From: Silicimonas sp.
Lineage (GTDB): Bacteria; Pseudomonadota; Alphaproteobacteria; Rhodobacterales; Rhodobacteraceae
DNA: 34,467 bases
Assembly (NCBI GenBank): GCA_022824525.1
Contig: JAJDZT010000068.1
Span: forward strand, 1 to 34,467
Reading direction: 5' to 3'
Program-made: the position numbers and the translations under genes
The notes under the pieces: model-generated
Told to the model about the DNA's origin: nothing
The model's input: the letters and a program-made list of their open reading frames with translations, nothing else
The model's database searches: none
Shown: positions 1-8,241 of the stretch, piece by piece
Layout of the letters: each line of letters begins with the position of its first letter
How positions within the stretch are numbered: the stretch's first letter is position 1

Positions 1-136
1 TGGCGAAGGACGTGGAGCGTACCTTGGCCAGTTCTCTGGCTTGGGTCCAATTGGCCGCGTGCCGGTTCCTGATGCGACGGGTGGCGCGGGCAATAACGTA
101 ATTATTACAATATGTTAACTAATTATGATTCAGGCT
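1..136. other. Unrelated left-edge sequence joined to typA
   Basis: This stretch does not continue TypA, although TypA should run on for about 350 more residues. Similarity to TypA stops after the V-T-K at about position 137, and the frame then meets a TAG at 119-121. The stretch is partly AT-rich (about 98-131) in an otherwise GC-rich window. Two frames are open across it: a plus-strand frame from base 2 to a TAA at 116-118, and the minus-strand typA frame beyond the TAG. I recognise neither product. A chimeric read or contig edge is the simplest explanation; a real insertion or rearrangement in typA is the alternative. Confidence 0.55.
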
Positions 137-898
137 CTTAGTGACACGGAACTGCTCGAGTTTCTGGCCCGTGCGGCTGAGAGCCTGTACCGTGGCACCG
201 GTTTTCAGGGTGCCTGTCTCGATCCGTCCGGTCAGCAGGCGGCCGAGATAGGGGTCTGCGGCAAGCGTTGTCGCCAGCATCGAGAAATCCGCGTCCTTTC
301 GGGCCTGCTGGCGCGGGCGCGGCACGTGGTTGACGATAAGGTCGAACAGGGCCGAGAGGTCACTGCGCGGACCGTCGAGTTCCGCATCGGCCCAGCCGCT
401 CCGCCCGCTTGCATAGAGATGCGGGAAATCCAGCTGGTCCTCGTTGGCATCAAGCGCAGCAAAGAGATCGAACACCTCGTCAAGCGCCCGATCGGGCTCC
501 GCATCCGGTTTGTCCACCTTGTTGAGCACGACAATGGGCCGCAGTCCGAGGGCGAGTGCCTTGGATGTTACGAATTTGGTCTGTGGCATCGGCCCCTCGG
601 CGGCATCCACCAGAAGAACAACACCATCGACCATGGACAGAATGCGTTCCACCTCGCCGCCGAAATCGGCGTGGCCGGGTGTATCTACGATGTTGATGCG
701 GGTGTTCTTCCAGAGAACGGACGTTGCCTTGGCGAGGATCGTAATGCCCCGCTCACGCTCCAAGTCATTGGAATCCATGGCGCGTTCGGCCACGGCCTCG
801 CCTTGCCGGAAGACACCGGATTGCTTCAGCAGTTCGTCCACAAGCGTGGTTTTGCCATGGTCGACATGGGCGATGATGGCGATGTTTCTGAGGTCCAT
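119..898 (-). CDS. typA: GTPase TypA/BipA, N-terminal part only (truncated)
   Basis: This is a translational GTPase of the EF-G-like family, which binds the ribosome and acts in stress adaptation and 50S assembly. The G motifs are all visible: G1 A-H-V-D-H-G-K-T-T at residues 10-18, the R-G-I-T-I switch I near 50, D-T-P-G-H near 73, N-K-V-D near 126 and an S-G-R-S-G-W motif near 165. The beginning of domain II follows (about 205-254). The full protein is usually about 605 aa; only about 254 genuine residues remain, followed by a four- or five-residue unrelated tail and a stop. The domain III and C-terminal ribosome-binding parts are absent. The ATG at 898 gives the canonical N-terminus [11 protein letters not shown]. 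The loss coincides with the window edge, so a contig-edge artefact is more likely than a true pseudogene. Confidence 0.93.
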   Translation of the reverse strand: MDLRNIAIIAHVDHGKTTLVDELLKQSGVFRQGEAVAERAMDSNDLERERGITILAKATSVLWKNTRINIVDTPGHADFGGEVERILSMVDGVVLLVDAAEGPMPQTKFVTSKALALGLRPIVVLNKVDKPDAEPDRALDEVFDLFAALDANEDQLDFPHLYASGRSGWADAELDGPRSDLSALFDLIVNHVPRPRQQARKDADFSMLATTLAADPYLGRLLTGRIETGTLKTGATVQALSRTGQKLEQFRVTKSLNHN

Positions 899-986
899 AG
901 GGGCGCACCTTTCGTTGCGGCCCGCCTAACCGGTTCGGGCGCGCTTGGAAAGAGGGTTTGCGCCGCGCGGGTGCGCGCCGCAGTGG

Positions 987-1039
987 GCGAGGGGGCTTAG
1001 CCCCCTCGCGCTCCCCCAGGATATTTGGGGGCCGATAAT
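987..1039. repeat. Dispersed intergenic hairpin repeat, copy A
   Basis: A perfect 10-bp stem (987-996 with 1000-1009) closes a TTA loop. It is followed by a CCCCC-AGG-ATATTT-GGGGG block and the tail GATAAT (1034-1039). It lies directly at the 3' end of the PEP-mutase-like gene, in the gap to typA. Related copies occur at 9020-9064 and 34341-34411, each also at gene 3' ends. The structure could terminate transcription or protect mRNA ends, but there is no U-run next to the stem. Confidence 0.7.
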
Positions 1040-1041
1040 CC

Positions 1042-1836
1042 TCAGGTCAGGAGTTTGTCGACGGCGCCACCCGGCATGGCGTTCTGCAGGGCGGTGAAAT
1101 CGCCACTTTTAAACATGGCGATCCCGGCATCGTGGATCGCCTTGTGGGTTACGCGTGCCAGCGCGGAGCCGAGCGAGAGGCGCGCCGCACCCATGGCGGC
1201 ATAAAGCTCGCGGCTGTGTTGCGCATAGGGGCCTGCAACAAGGACATTCACCGGTTTTTTCGTGATCGCGATGACACGTTTCAGATCGTCCATCGTCTTC
1301 GGCAGGGGCACGTAAAGACAATCGGCTCCGGCCTCGTCGAAGGCCTCGATACGGCGGAGCGCTTCTTCGATGTCGTAATGTCCGTTCATCACGCCGTCGG
1401 CGCGCGCCACAAGCACGAAGTCGGTCGGCAGCGCGCGCGCGGCAGCGGCGGCAGCGCGAATGCGTTCGACCGCGGTGTCGAAGGCGTAGGCCTCATCGCC
1501 GGGGAATGCGGCGTCCTCGATCGAGATGCCCGCAAGACCGACCTCGGCCGAGAGGCGGACCGTTTCGGCAAGGACATCGGGGTCGTGACCGAAGCCGTTC
1601 TCGAAATCGCCGGACACGGGCACCGAGACGGCTGCGACCAGGTCTTCGGCATGCGCCAGCGCTTCGTCTCTCGTGACATGACCGCCGTCGGGGCGGCCGA
1701 GTGTGAATGCGTGGGCCGCGCTTGACGTGGCGATGGCCGGCGCGCCCAGGGCCGCGAGCATCTTGGCCGATCCCGCGTCCCAGGCATTGGCAAGGATGAA
1801 CGGATCACCGATGCGGTGTAGGTCGCGAAAACTCAT
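1042..1836 (-). CDS. Isocitrate lyase/PEP mutase family protein
   Basis: This 264-aa protein belongs to the PEP mutase/isocitrate lyase superfamily, whose TIM-barrel enzymes make or break C-C or P-C bonds next to a carboxylate using Mg2+. Visible signatures are N-A-W-D-A-G near 17-22, the metal-binding D-F-E-N-G-F-G-H stretch at 77-84, S-I-E-D at 105-108 and A-R-A-D near 144. The loop that carries K-K-C-G-H in isocitrate lyase is absent, so it is not a true isocitrate lyase; an oxaloacetate decarboxylase-like, PEP phosphonomutase-like or carboxy-lyase role is possible. Its ATG overlaps the stop of the upstream aminotransferase gene by 4 bp, implying translational coupling. The substrate cannot be read from sequence. 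Confidence 0.88.
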   Translation of the reverse strand: MSFRDLHRIGDPFILANAWDAGSAKMLAALGAPAIATSSAAHAFTLGRPDGGHVTRDEALAHAEDLVAAVSVPVSGDFENGFGHDPDVLAETVRLSAEVGLAGISIEDAAFPGDEAYAFDTAVERIRAAAAAARALPTDFVLVARADGVMNGHYDIEEALRRIEAFDEAGADCLYVPLPKTMDDLKRVIAITKKPVNVLVAGPYAQHSRELYAAMGAARLSLGSALARVTHKAIHDAGIAMFKSGDFTALQNAMPGGAVDKLLT

Positions 1837-3011
1837 GCTGCGGTCCTTGTCAGGCTAAAATAGAAATCTGCGAGCCGATCCAGAGCGGTGTGGAGCCGCA
1901 CGTCGTCGACTGTAAGCGCGATCCGCAAATGCCCCGCCGCGGCCTGCCCGAAGCTTTCTCCGGGCATGACGGCGATGTGGCGTTCTTCGAGAAGGCGCGC
2001 CGCGAAGGCGTCCCCCGACAAGCCGGTGGGTCTGATGTCGGCCATCAGATACATTGATGCGTCGGACGGAACGAAACGGATCCCGTGACCGGCAAGCTGT
2101 GCCTTGGCCGCCTTGTGCCGACGCCGGAACGGCGCGGCGATCCGATCCTCCAGCGTCTGGCCTGCCGTCAGCGCGAATTCACCCGCATCCTGAACGAAAC
2201 CGGGCACGCCATAGGTCGTGTGGGTGGTCAGGTTGATGATGTGTTCGATGGCGTCTTCCGGCCCCACGATCCATCCAAGGCGGCTGCCGGTCATGGCGTG
2301 GCTTTTCGAAAGCGACCCGATGACGAGCGTGTTCTCGGCCCCCCCGGAAAGCTGGCGCGGCGACAGATGTGTGCCGTCCCAAACCTGCGTGTCGTAGACT
2401 TCATCGGAGATCAGCCAGAGATCATTTGCCCGGACGACCCGCAATATGTTTTCAAGGGTGTCCCGGGTGTAGACGACACCGGTGGGGTTGTTCGGCGAAT
2501 TGATAAGAAGCGAACTGGCACCAGCGGCCACGGCTTCCAGTTCCCGGGCTTCGGGTTGGAAACCGCGTTCGGCATGCGCCGCCACCGGGACTGGCACGGC
2601 GCCGGCCCCCCTGATGGTTCCCGGATAGGTCGCATAGTAAGGGTCGATGAAAAGAGCGTCGTCTCCGGGATCGCAGGCCGCAACATGGGCCGCGAACAGT
2701 CCGGCCTGTCCACCGGGCACCACGACAACATTGTGCCGCGTGGTGGGAACGCCGGTGCGCTCCGCGACCCTTGCGGCCACCGTATCCCGCAAACTGTCCG
2801 TTCCGGGCAGGGCGGCATACCCGGTGTGCCCTCCCATCGCGGAGGCATGCATGGCCTCGAGGATCTCGGGTTCCGTCCGGCGATCATGCTCGCCGATGGT
2901 CAGTTCGGTCACGTCGATGCCGCTTGCCACCATGGCGCGGGCCTTGCGGAAGATGTCCCACCCGTCGGACCCGCCGCCGGTGAGCATCTCGATACGGTGA
3001 GAGAGTTTCAT
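1833..3011 (-). CDS. PLP-dependent class I/II aminotransferase
   Basis: This 392-aa fold-type I aminotransferase transfers an amino group through pyridoxal phosphate. The expected residues are present: N-S-P-N-N-P-T-G at 171-178, I-S-D-E-V-Y at 201-206 (Asp203 to the pyridine nitrogen), the Schiff-base lysine in S-L-S-K-S (Lys236), Arg244 nearby and a C-terminal substrate arginine in H-L-R-I-A-L. It is full length, and the ATG at 3011 gives a normal N-terminus. It is the first gene of a two-gene minus-strand unit with the PEP-mutase-like enzyme, which could act on a keto acid made by the aminotransferase. Amino donor specificity is not determinable here; aspartate or alanine-type substrates are likely from the family. 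Confidence 0.92.
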   Translation of the reverse strand: MKLSHRIEMLTGGGSDGWDIFRKARAMVASGIDVTELTIGEHDRRTEPEILEAMHASAMGGHTGYAALPGTDSLRDTVAARVAERTGVPTTRHNVVVVPGGQAGLFAAHVAACDPGDDALFIDPYYATYPGTIRGAGAVPVPVAAHAERGFQPEARELEAVAAGASSLLINSPNNPTGVVYTRDTLENILRVVRANDLWLISDEVYDTQVWDGTHLSPRQLSGGAENTLVIGSLSKSHAMTGSRLGWIVGPEDAIEHIINLTTHTTYGVPGFVQDAGEFALTAGQTLEDRIAAPFRRRHKAAKAQLAGHGIRFVPSDASMYLMADIRPTGLSGDAFAARLLEERHIAVMPGESFGQAAAGHLRIALTVDDVRLHTALDRLADFYFSLTRTAA

Positions 3012-3160
3012 GACCGCATCGTGAAGGGCACAAGGTCAAAGTCAAACCAAGAATAGTGATTGCTGTGTTTCGTTTCGTTGATGGTCCGCGAAGCCGGAGT
3101 TTGCCCGAATTTTTGCAAGATTGCCGGGTAAGAGGGGGTAAGATCAAAGTGGTGAACGAC

Positions 3161-4171
3161 ATGCGCCCCTTCCTTGCGCTCATATTCTTGGTCATGGCCT
3201 CGCCCATTTGGGCCTTCGACGATGCGGACCTGGTCGGCGCGTATCAGCGTGCCCTTTCCGAAACGGCAACGCGTTACGGCACATGTGCCCCGGATCGCCG
3301 TCTCCTCAAGCGGGGCCGTATCGACATGATCGTGGCCTATGGAACGGCGCATCCGACGGTGACTGTTGAGATTGCGGGCGACACGAGAGAGACACATCTT
3401 TTCCTGTACTCCGACGGCGACCGGCACTGGCGGCTGGTCCCGGAACCTGACACTGAGCTTCGCTCTGTCACTGTGTTCGGGACGGGCAAGGCGATGGTCT
3501 CGGGCCTGCCGGAAGGGACCGACATCTTCGCGATGTCCACGGATGTGACCGGCACGCCGGTTCAACCTTGCGAGGTTGAGGACGAGGCAGAGCAGAGGCT
3601 GGCCACCGAATTGCGGCATTTCGCAATCGGGAGGCAGACCCTTCCTTTCCTAGAGGAGCGTTTGGCAGCCGCCACGGGCAAAGACCTCTCGGCCCTTGTC
3701 ATAATGCGCAACGAAGCGTCCGCCGCGCGGATCGATTGGCGCGCGCGGGACAACACGGCGCGGCTCCGCGAAACCGGAGCGCGCTTGCAACAGGCGCTGC
3801 GTCCGCCGGTCGCTTTTGACATATCAGCGCTGCCCGCCCGCATGCCCGAGGGGTTGAGCGGGGACGGCATGCAGGACTGGCTTCTGAGCAGTGGTGCCGC
3901 CATTCCCGTCGATGAGGACCTGATTGGTTTCCTCTGTCTGCGCGAACGTGCCGACCTGATGGCTCTGGGCTTTCAGACCTTCCACGACCCGATCGCCTGC
4001 CGCGCACGAGAAAACTTCCCGAAGGAGCGGCAATTCATTCTCCTCCGGTCGCTGGATGTCGGTGATTACTACGAATGCGATCACGATCGCGGACCTCTGA
4101 TGCACATGCCGCAAGGGCTGACCTTCACTGGCAGTTTCACGAACTGCAGCGCGCATGTCTTCCCGATGTAA
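3161..4171 (+). CDS. Secreted protein of unknown function
   Basis: I do not recognise this protein. From the ATG at 3161 it is 336 aa and begins with a clear signal peptide: M-R-P-F, a hydrophobic core, then P-I-W-A before F-D-D, so it should be periplasmic. Two GTG codons at 3149 and 3152, closer to the GAGGGGG at 3132-3138, are alternative starts that would add three or four residues; the longer frame from 3056 has no support. The mature part holds six cysteines, compatible with three disulfides, and no transmembrane segment. It is divergent from the aminotransferase unit and stands alone, with 176 bp before cysS. Confidence 0.75.
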   Translation: MRPFLALIFLVMASPIWAFDDADLVGAYQRALSETATRYGTCAPDRRLLKRGRIDMIVAYGTAHPTVTVEIAGDTRETHLFLYSDGDRHWRLVPEPDTELRSVTVFGTGKAMVSGLPEGTDIFAMSTDVTGTPVQPCEVEDEAEQRLATELRHFAIGRQTLPFLEERLAAATGKDLSALVIMRNEASAARIDWRARDNTARLRETGARLQQALRPPVAFDISALPARMPEGLSGDGMQDWLLSSGAAIPVDEDLIGFLCLRERADLMALGFQTFHDPIACRARENFPKERQFILLRSLDVGDYYECDHDRGPLMHMPQGLTFTGSFTNCSAHVFPM

Positions 4172-4310
4172 GCGGTCGGGACTGTGCAAGCGGGGCCGTC
4201 TCGTGTATCAGACCCGTATGAACCGTGTCGCAATCCTCATTTGCTGCATTACCCGCTGACAATAGTCGCGCGGGCCGGTCCTCTTTTCTCTCTCATCTGA
4301 CCAAGCTATG

Positions 4311-4322
4311 TCCCGCGCGGGA
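4311..4322. promoter_or_regulatory. Perfect 12-bp palindrome upstream of cysS
   Basis: TCCCGCGCGGGA is a perfect palindrome ending 25 bp before the cysS ATG. Another CGCGCGGG lies about 45 bp upstream (from about 4267) and could pair with the same bases. It may be a small leader hairpin or a binding site; no T-box is present, as expected outside Firmicutes. The role is inferred only from symmetry and position, and short GC palindromes arise often in GC-rich DNA. Confidence 0.3.
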
Positions 4323-4347
4323 AACCCCGTGCCTGAAAGGCTGAGCC

Positions 4348-5760
4348 ATGAGACCCGAGATCACGCTCCACAACACCGCCACCCGTCAGAAGGAGCGGTT
4401 TGACCCGATCGACCCGCAGAATGTGCGGATGTATGTCTGTGGTCCGACGGTCTATGACCGGGCGCATATCGGCAACGCGCGGCCCGTCATCGTGTTCGAC
4501 ACGCTTTTCCGCTTGCTGCGGCATGTCTATGGGCCAGATCACGTGACTTACGTGCGGAACTTCACGGACATCGACGACAAGATCAACGCGACGGCTCTGT
4601 CCCGGAAAGAGGCCGGGGCGGCAGGTACCCTGGAAGACCTGATCCGCGAGCGGACGGACGAGACGATCGACTGGTACCACGCGGACATGGATGCGCTTGG
4701 TACGCTTCGCCCGAGTTCCGAACCCCGCGCGACGGAATTCGTCGGCCAGATGATCGCGATGATCGAAGACCTGATTGCCAAGGGCCACGCCTATGCAGCA
4801 GAGGGGCATGCGTTGTTCCGTGTGCGGTCCTACACCGAATACGGCGCGCTCTCGGGCCGGTCGGTCGACGACATGATCGCCGGCGCCCGGGTCGAGGTGG
4901 CACCCTTCAAGGAGGACCCGATGGACTTCGTGCTGTGGAAGCCGTCCACCGACGATCTGCCGGGATGGGAGAGCCCATGGGGCAGGGGCCGTCCCGGCTG
5001 GCACATCGAATGCTCGGCGATGGCGCATGAGCTTCTGGGGGAGCGATTTGATATCCACGGCGGCGGCAACGACCTCCAATTCCCGCACCATGAGAACGAG
5101 ATCGCCCAGTCCAAGTGCAGCGGCCACGGTTTCGCCAATGTATGGCTGCACAACGAGATGCTGCAGGTCGAAGGTAAGAAGATGTCGAAATCCCTCGGCA
5201 ACTTCTTCACCGTGCGCGATTTGCTCGACGGCAACTGGTCCGGCGGCTGGAAAGTCCCGGGCGAGGTAATCCGGTTTGTGTTCTTGAGCACGCATTACCG
5301 GAAGCCCATGGATTGGACAGACGCGAAAGCGCGGGAAGCAGAGGCGACGCTCAGGAAGTGGGCAAAGGCTGTGGAAGGTGTGGAGCCTTCCGGGGAAACG
5401 GACCCGCAGATATTGGAAACGCTTGCGGATGATCTCAACACGGCAGGGGCCATAGCACGGCTCCATACGTTGTTTGCAGAAGGGAATTACCCGCACCTTC
5501 TCAGTGCGTTAACCTTAATGGGCATTAACCTTAATGCCTTGGAAACCGGGGCAGGGGCGCGCCGGGATGAGGTGGCGACGATGATCGAGGCGTTGCTTGA
5601 AGAACGTACGTTGGCGCGTCAGGCTAAGAACTTTGCGCGGGCTGATGCCTTGCGGGACGGGTTCGCCGCGGCGGGTGTTGTTGTGAAGGACACAGGGGAA
5701 GGAGCGGAGTGGGAACTCGCGCCCGATTTTGACCCCGCCAAACTGGAGGCGCTGAAATGA
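4348..5760 (+). CDS. cysS: Cysteine--tRNA ligase
   Basis: This 470-aa class I aminoacyl-tRNA synthetase charges tRNA-Cys in the cytoplasm. It carries the zinc ligand Cys31 in Y-V-C-G-P-T-V-Y-D, the HIGH-type motif H-I-G-N at 40-43, Cys222 in W-H-I-E-C-S and the H-G-G-G-N-D-L-x-F-P-H-H-E-N-E block with further zinc ligands. The K-M-S-K-S loop is at 278-282, and a C-terminal helical DALR-type domain follows. Length matches the family. The ATG at 4348 has a GAAAGG site 7 bp upstream. The gene is followed by 127 bp of GC-rich spacer before cimA; a 6-bp stem (5812-5817 with 5824-5829) sits there without a U-run. Confidence 0.97.
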   Translation: MRPEITLHNTATRQKERFDPIDPQNVRMYVCGPTVYDRAHIGNARPVIVFDTLFRLLRHVYGPDHVTYVRNFTDIDDKINATALSRKEAGAAGTLEDLIRERTDETIDWYHADMDALGTLRPSSEPRATEFVGQMIAMIEDLIAKGHAYAAEGHALFRVRSYTEYGALSGRSVDDMIAGARVEVAPFKEDPMDFVLWKPSTDDLPGWESPWGRGRPGWHIECSAMAHELLGERFDIHGGGNDLQFPHHENEIAQSKCSGHGFANVWLHNEMLQVEGKKMSKSLGNFFTVRDLLDGNWSGGWKVPGEVIRFVFLSTHYRKPMDWTDAKAREAEATLRKWAKAVEGVEPSGETDPQILETLADDLNTAGAIARLHTLFAEGNYPHLLSALTLMGINLNALETGAGARRDEVATMIEALLEERTLARQAKNFARADALRDGFAAAGVVVKDTGEGAEWELAPDFDPAKLEALK

Positions 5761-5887
5761 CGGTCGCACAACTCAAGAAGGGCAGCGCCCGGCCCGAGGG
5801 TGGGCGTGAAGCGCCCGCTCTGACGGGCGTGACGAGCGCTGCTCGGTGTCGCACACCGGGCGGAACATTCGAGATGGGAGCAGCAAG

Positions 5888-7522
5888 ATGACCCGCGAAC
5901 CTCTCTACCTCTTCGACACCACCCTCCGCGACGGTCAGCAAACGCAAGGCGTGCAGTTCTCAACGGAAGAGAAAATCCTGATCGCCAACGCGCTCGACGC
6001 TCTTGGCCTCGACTACATCGAGGGCGGCTGGCCCGGCGCCAACCCCACCGACAGCGCGTTCTTTGACGCGCGTCCGCACACGAAAGCCACCTTCACCGCG
6101 TTCGGCATGACCAAGCGGGCAGGGCGCTCCGCAGACAACGACGAGGTGCTTGCCGCCGTCCTCAACGCCAACACGCCCGCTGTCTGCATCGTCGGGAAAA
6201 CCCACGACTTCCACGTCGACACCGCGTTGAACATCACGCTCGACGAAAACCTCGCCAATATCCATGAGAGCATCGCCCATCTCGCCGCCAAGGGTCGCGA
6301 GGCCCTCTTCGACGCCGAGCATTTCTTCGACGGGTATAAGTCCAACCCGTCCTACGCCCTTGATTGCCTGAAAGCGGCCTACGACGCCGGGGCCCGCTGG
6401 GTCGTCCTCTGTGATACCAACGGTGGCACGCTCCCCCACGAGATCCACGAGATCACCAAGGCCGTCATCGCCTCCGGCATCCCCGGCGATCACCTCGGCA
6501 TCCACACGCATGACGACACCGGCAACGCCGTCGCGGGCAGCCTTGCCGCCGTCGATGCGGGCGCGCGCCAGATCCAGGGCACTCTGAACGGCCTCGGCGA
6601 ACGATGTGGCAACGCCAATCTCACCACGCTGATCCCGACCCTTTTGCTGAAAGAGCCCTATGCCAGCGCCTACGATATCGGCGTCAGCACAGAGGCCCTT
6701 GCGGATCTTACCCGAACCAGCCGTGTCCTCGATGAAATCCTGAACCGTGTCCCGCTCCGGTCCGCGCCGTATGTCGGCTCGTCCGCTTTTGCCCACAAGG
6801 CCGGGCTCCACGCCAGCGCCATCGTCAAGGACCCGACCACCTACGAACATATCGACCCGGCACTTGTCGGGAACACCCGCATCGTGCCCATGTCGAACCA
6901 GGCCGGACAGTCGAACCTCATCCGTCGGCTCTCCGAAATGGGCCTCGCCGTCGAGAAGGGCGATCCGGCGCTGGCGCGTATCCTCGACACCGTTAAGCAA
7001 CGCGAAACCGACGGCTACGCCTATGACAGCGCACAGGCCAGTTTCGAACTTCTCGCCCGGACCGAACTCGGACTGACACCCGACTTCTTCGACGTGGAAC
7101 GCTACCGCGTCATCTCCGAACGCCGCCGCAACGCGCGGGGGGAGATCGTTGTGGAATCGGAAGCGGTGGTCACCGTCTCCACCCGCGACGGTGCGCGCAC
7201 GAGTTATTTCAAGAACGAACACGCCAGCGACATTCAGGATGACGGCCCGGTCAACGCGCTTTGGCAGGCGCTGAAGTCGGACCTCGGCCCCTACCAATCC
7301 CAGATCGATGACGTTCACCTCACCGACTTCAAGGTCCGCATAACCCAGGGCGGGACAGAAGCGGTCACCCGCGTGATCATAGACTTTGCCGATGATGCAG
7401 GCCGCGCCTGGGCCACTGTCGGTGTGTCCTCCAACATCGTGGATGCCAGTTTCCAGGCGCTCCATGACGCCATTGTCTGGAAACTCGTGCAAGCCAGTCG
7501 CCCGGCCGAGGCTGCGGAATGA
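5888..7522 (+). CDS. cimA: Citramalate synthase
   Basis: This 544-aa member of the LeuA/HMGL-like family condenses pyruvate and acetyl-CoA to (R)-citramalate, the first step of the threonine-independent isoleucine route. The N-terminal TIM barrel shows D-T-T-L-R-D-G-Q-Q at 10-18 (metal Asp and catalytic Arg) and an H-T-H-D-D metal motif near 205. The last 130 residues or so form the LeuA allosteric/dimerisation domain, so isoleucine feedback is likely. I chose the ATG at 5888, which has GGGAG 7 bp upstream and starts just before the barrel; a GTG at 5846 would add 14 residues with no family match. Its stop overlaps the methyltransferase start as ATGA. The Y-I-E-G-G-W-P-G and G-V-Q-F signatures favour citramalate synthase over isopropylmalate or homocitrate synthase. 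Confidence 0.93.
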   Translation: MTREPLYLFDTTLRDGQQTQGVQFSTEEKILIANALDALGLDYIEGGWPGANPTDSAFFDARPHTKATFTAFGMTKRAGRSADNDEVLAAVLNANTPAVCIVGKTHDFHVDTALNITLDENLANIHESIAHLAAKGREALFDAEHFFDGYKSNPSYALDCLKAAYDAGARWVVLCDTNGGTLPHEIHEITKAVIASGIPGDHLGIHTHDDTGNAVAGSLAAVDAGARQIQGTLNGLGERCGNANLTTLIPTLLLKEPYASAYDIGVSTEALADLTRTSRVLDEILNRVPLRSAPYVGSSAFAHKAGLHASAIVKDPTTYEHIDPALVGNTRIVPMSNQAGQSNLIRRLSEMGLAVEKGDPALARILDTVKQRETDGYAYDSAQASFELLARTELGLTPDFFDVERYRVISERRRNARGEIVVESEAVVTVSTRDGARTSYFKNEHASDIQDDGPVNALWQALKSDLGPYQSQIDDVHLTDFKVRITQGGTEAVTRVIIDFADDAGRAWATVGVSSNIVDASFQALHDAIVWKLVQASRPAEAAE

Positions 7523-8241
7523 CCCCCGCGGAGGCCTTCTTTTCCGTCCACCGCGGCCTCTATCGCGAAGGCCCGGGCGAAGCCGCCGACGTGCGGTGGG
7601 CATTGGAGATTGCGCAAACGCCCGCGCACGCACGCATCCTCGACGCTGCCTGCGGGCCGGGTGCCGACACCGTGACACTGGCTGAAGAGCGGCCGGACGC
7701 GAAGCTCCACGCCATCGATAAGACACCGCATTTTGTCGAGGAGACAAGGATGCGCGTCGCGCGCTTCGGTGCCCGGGTGAACGTCGAGCAGGGGAGCTAC
7801 ATGGCGCTTGCGGACACTTACGATTTCATCTGGTGCGCGGGCGCGGTGTATTTCCATGGTGTGAAACCGGTGCTCGACGCATGGTCACCCCATCTCGCCC
7901 CCGGCGGGGCAGTCGCGTTCAGCGAACCTGCCTGGATGATTGACCCGCCCTCGGACGCGGCACGTAAATTCTGGGCGGACGAATACGAACCCCGATCCCT
8001 GAGCCAAGTCGAGGCAGAGATCCACGCCGCGGGATGGGGCGTTCTCGACCAGCGCTGGATCGTCGATGAACCGTGGGCGGCGTATTACGGGCCTATGTCG
8101 GCGCGGCTCGACCGGTTGGAAGAAACCGAGCAGGCGCCCGAGGTCATCGCAGCCATGTCCGAGGCGCGGCAGGAGATCGCGAACTGGCAAGCCGCGCGGG
8201 AAGAAATTGCCTACAGCCTGTTTGTCGTTCGCCGCCCATGA
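7519..8241 (+). CDS. Class I SAM-dependent methyltransferase
   Basis: This 240-aa Rossmann-fold methyltransferase has the SAM-binding motif I I-L-D-A-A-C-G-P-G near 38-46, an acidic residue at the end of strand beta-2 (A-I-D-K) and a motif-IV-like F-I-W-C-A-G-A-V. The C-terminal third is helical and charged and may define the substrate, which I cannot tell. It overlaps cimA by 4 bp and the next gene by 4 bp, so all three should be translated from one mRNA. It does not closely resemble NDUFAF5, the methyltransferase-fold partner of NDUFAF6 in mitochondria, although its neighbour is NDUFAF6-like. Confidence 0.88.
   Translation: MTPAEAFFSVHRGLYREGPGEAADVRWALEIAQTPAHARILDAACGPGADTVTLAEERPDAKLHAIDKTPHFVEETRMRVARFGARVNVEQGSYMALADTYDFIWCAGAVYFHGVKPVLDAWSPHLAPGGAVAFSEPAWMIDPPSDAARKFWADEYEPRSLSQVEAEIHAAGWGVLDQRWIVDEPWAAYYGPMSARLDRLEETEQAPEVIAAMSEARQEIANWQAAREEIAYSLFVVRRP

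Noticed and set aside
4306-5496. 396-aa open frame on the minus strand opposite cysS
   Set aside because: Antisense shadow; cysS on the other strand has every motif of the family.
5960-7747. 595-aa open frame on the minus strand opposite cimA
   Set aside because: Antisense shadow of a high-GC gene; no domain and low-complexity Gly/Val/Arg content, while the plus strand encodes a complete citramalate synthase.
7519-8241. NDUFAF5 identity for the methyltransferase next to the NDUFAF6-like gene
   Set aside because: The sequence after motif I and the C-terminal third do not resemble NDUFAF5/BioC-type proteins.
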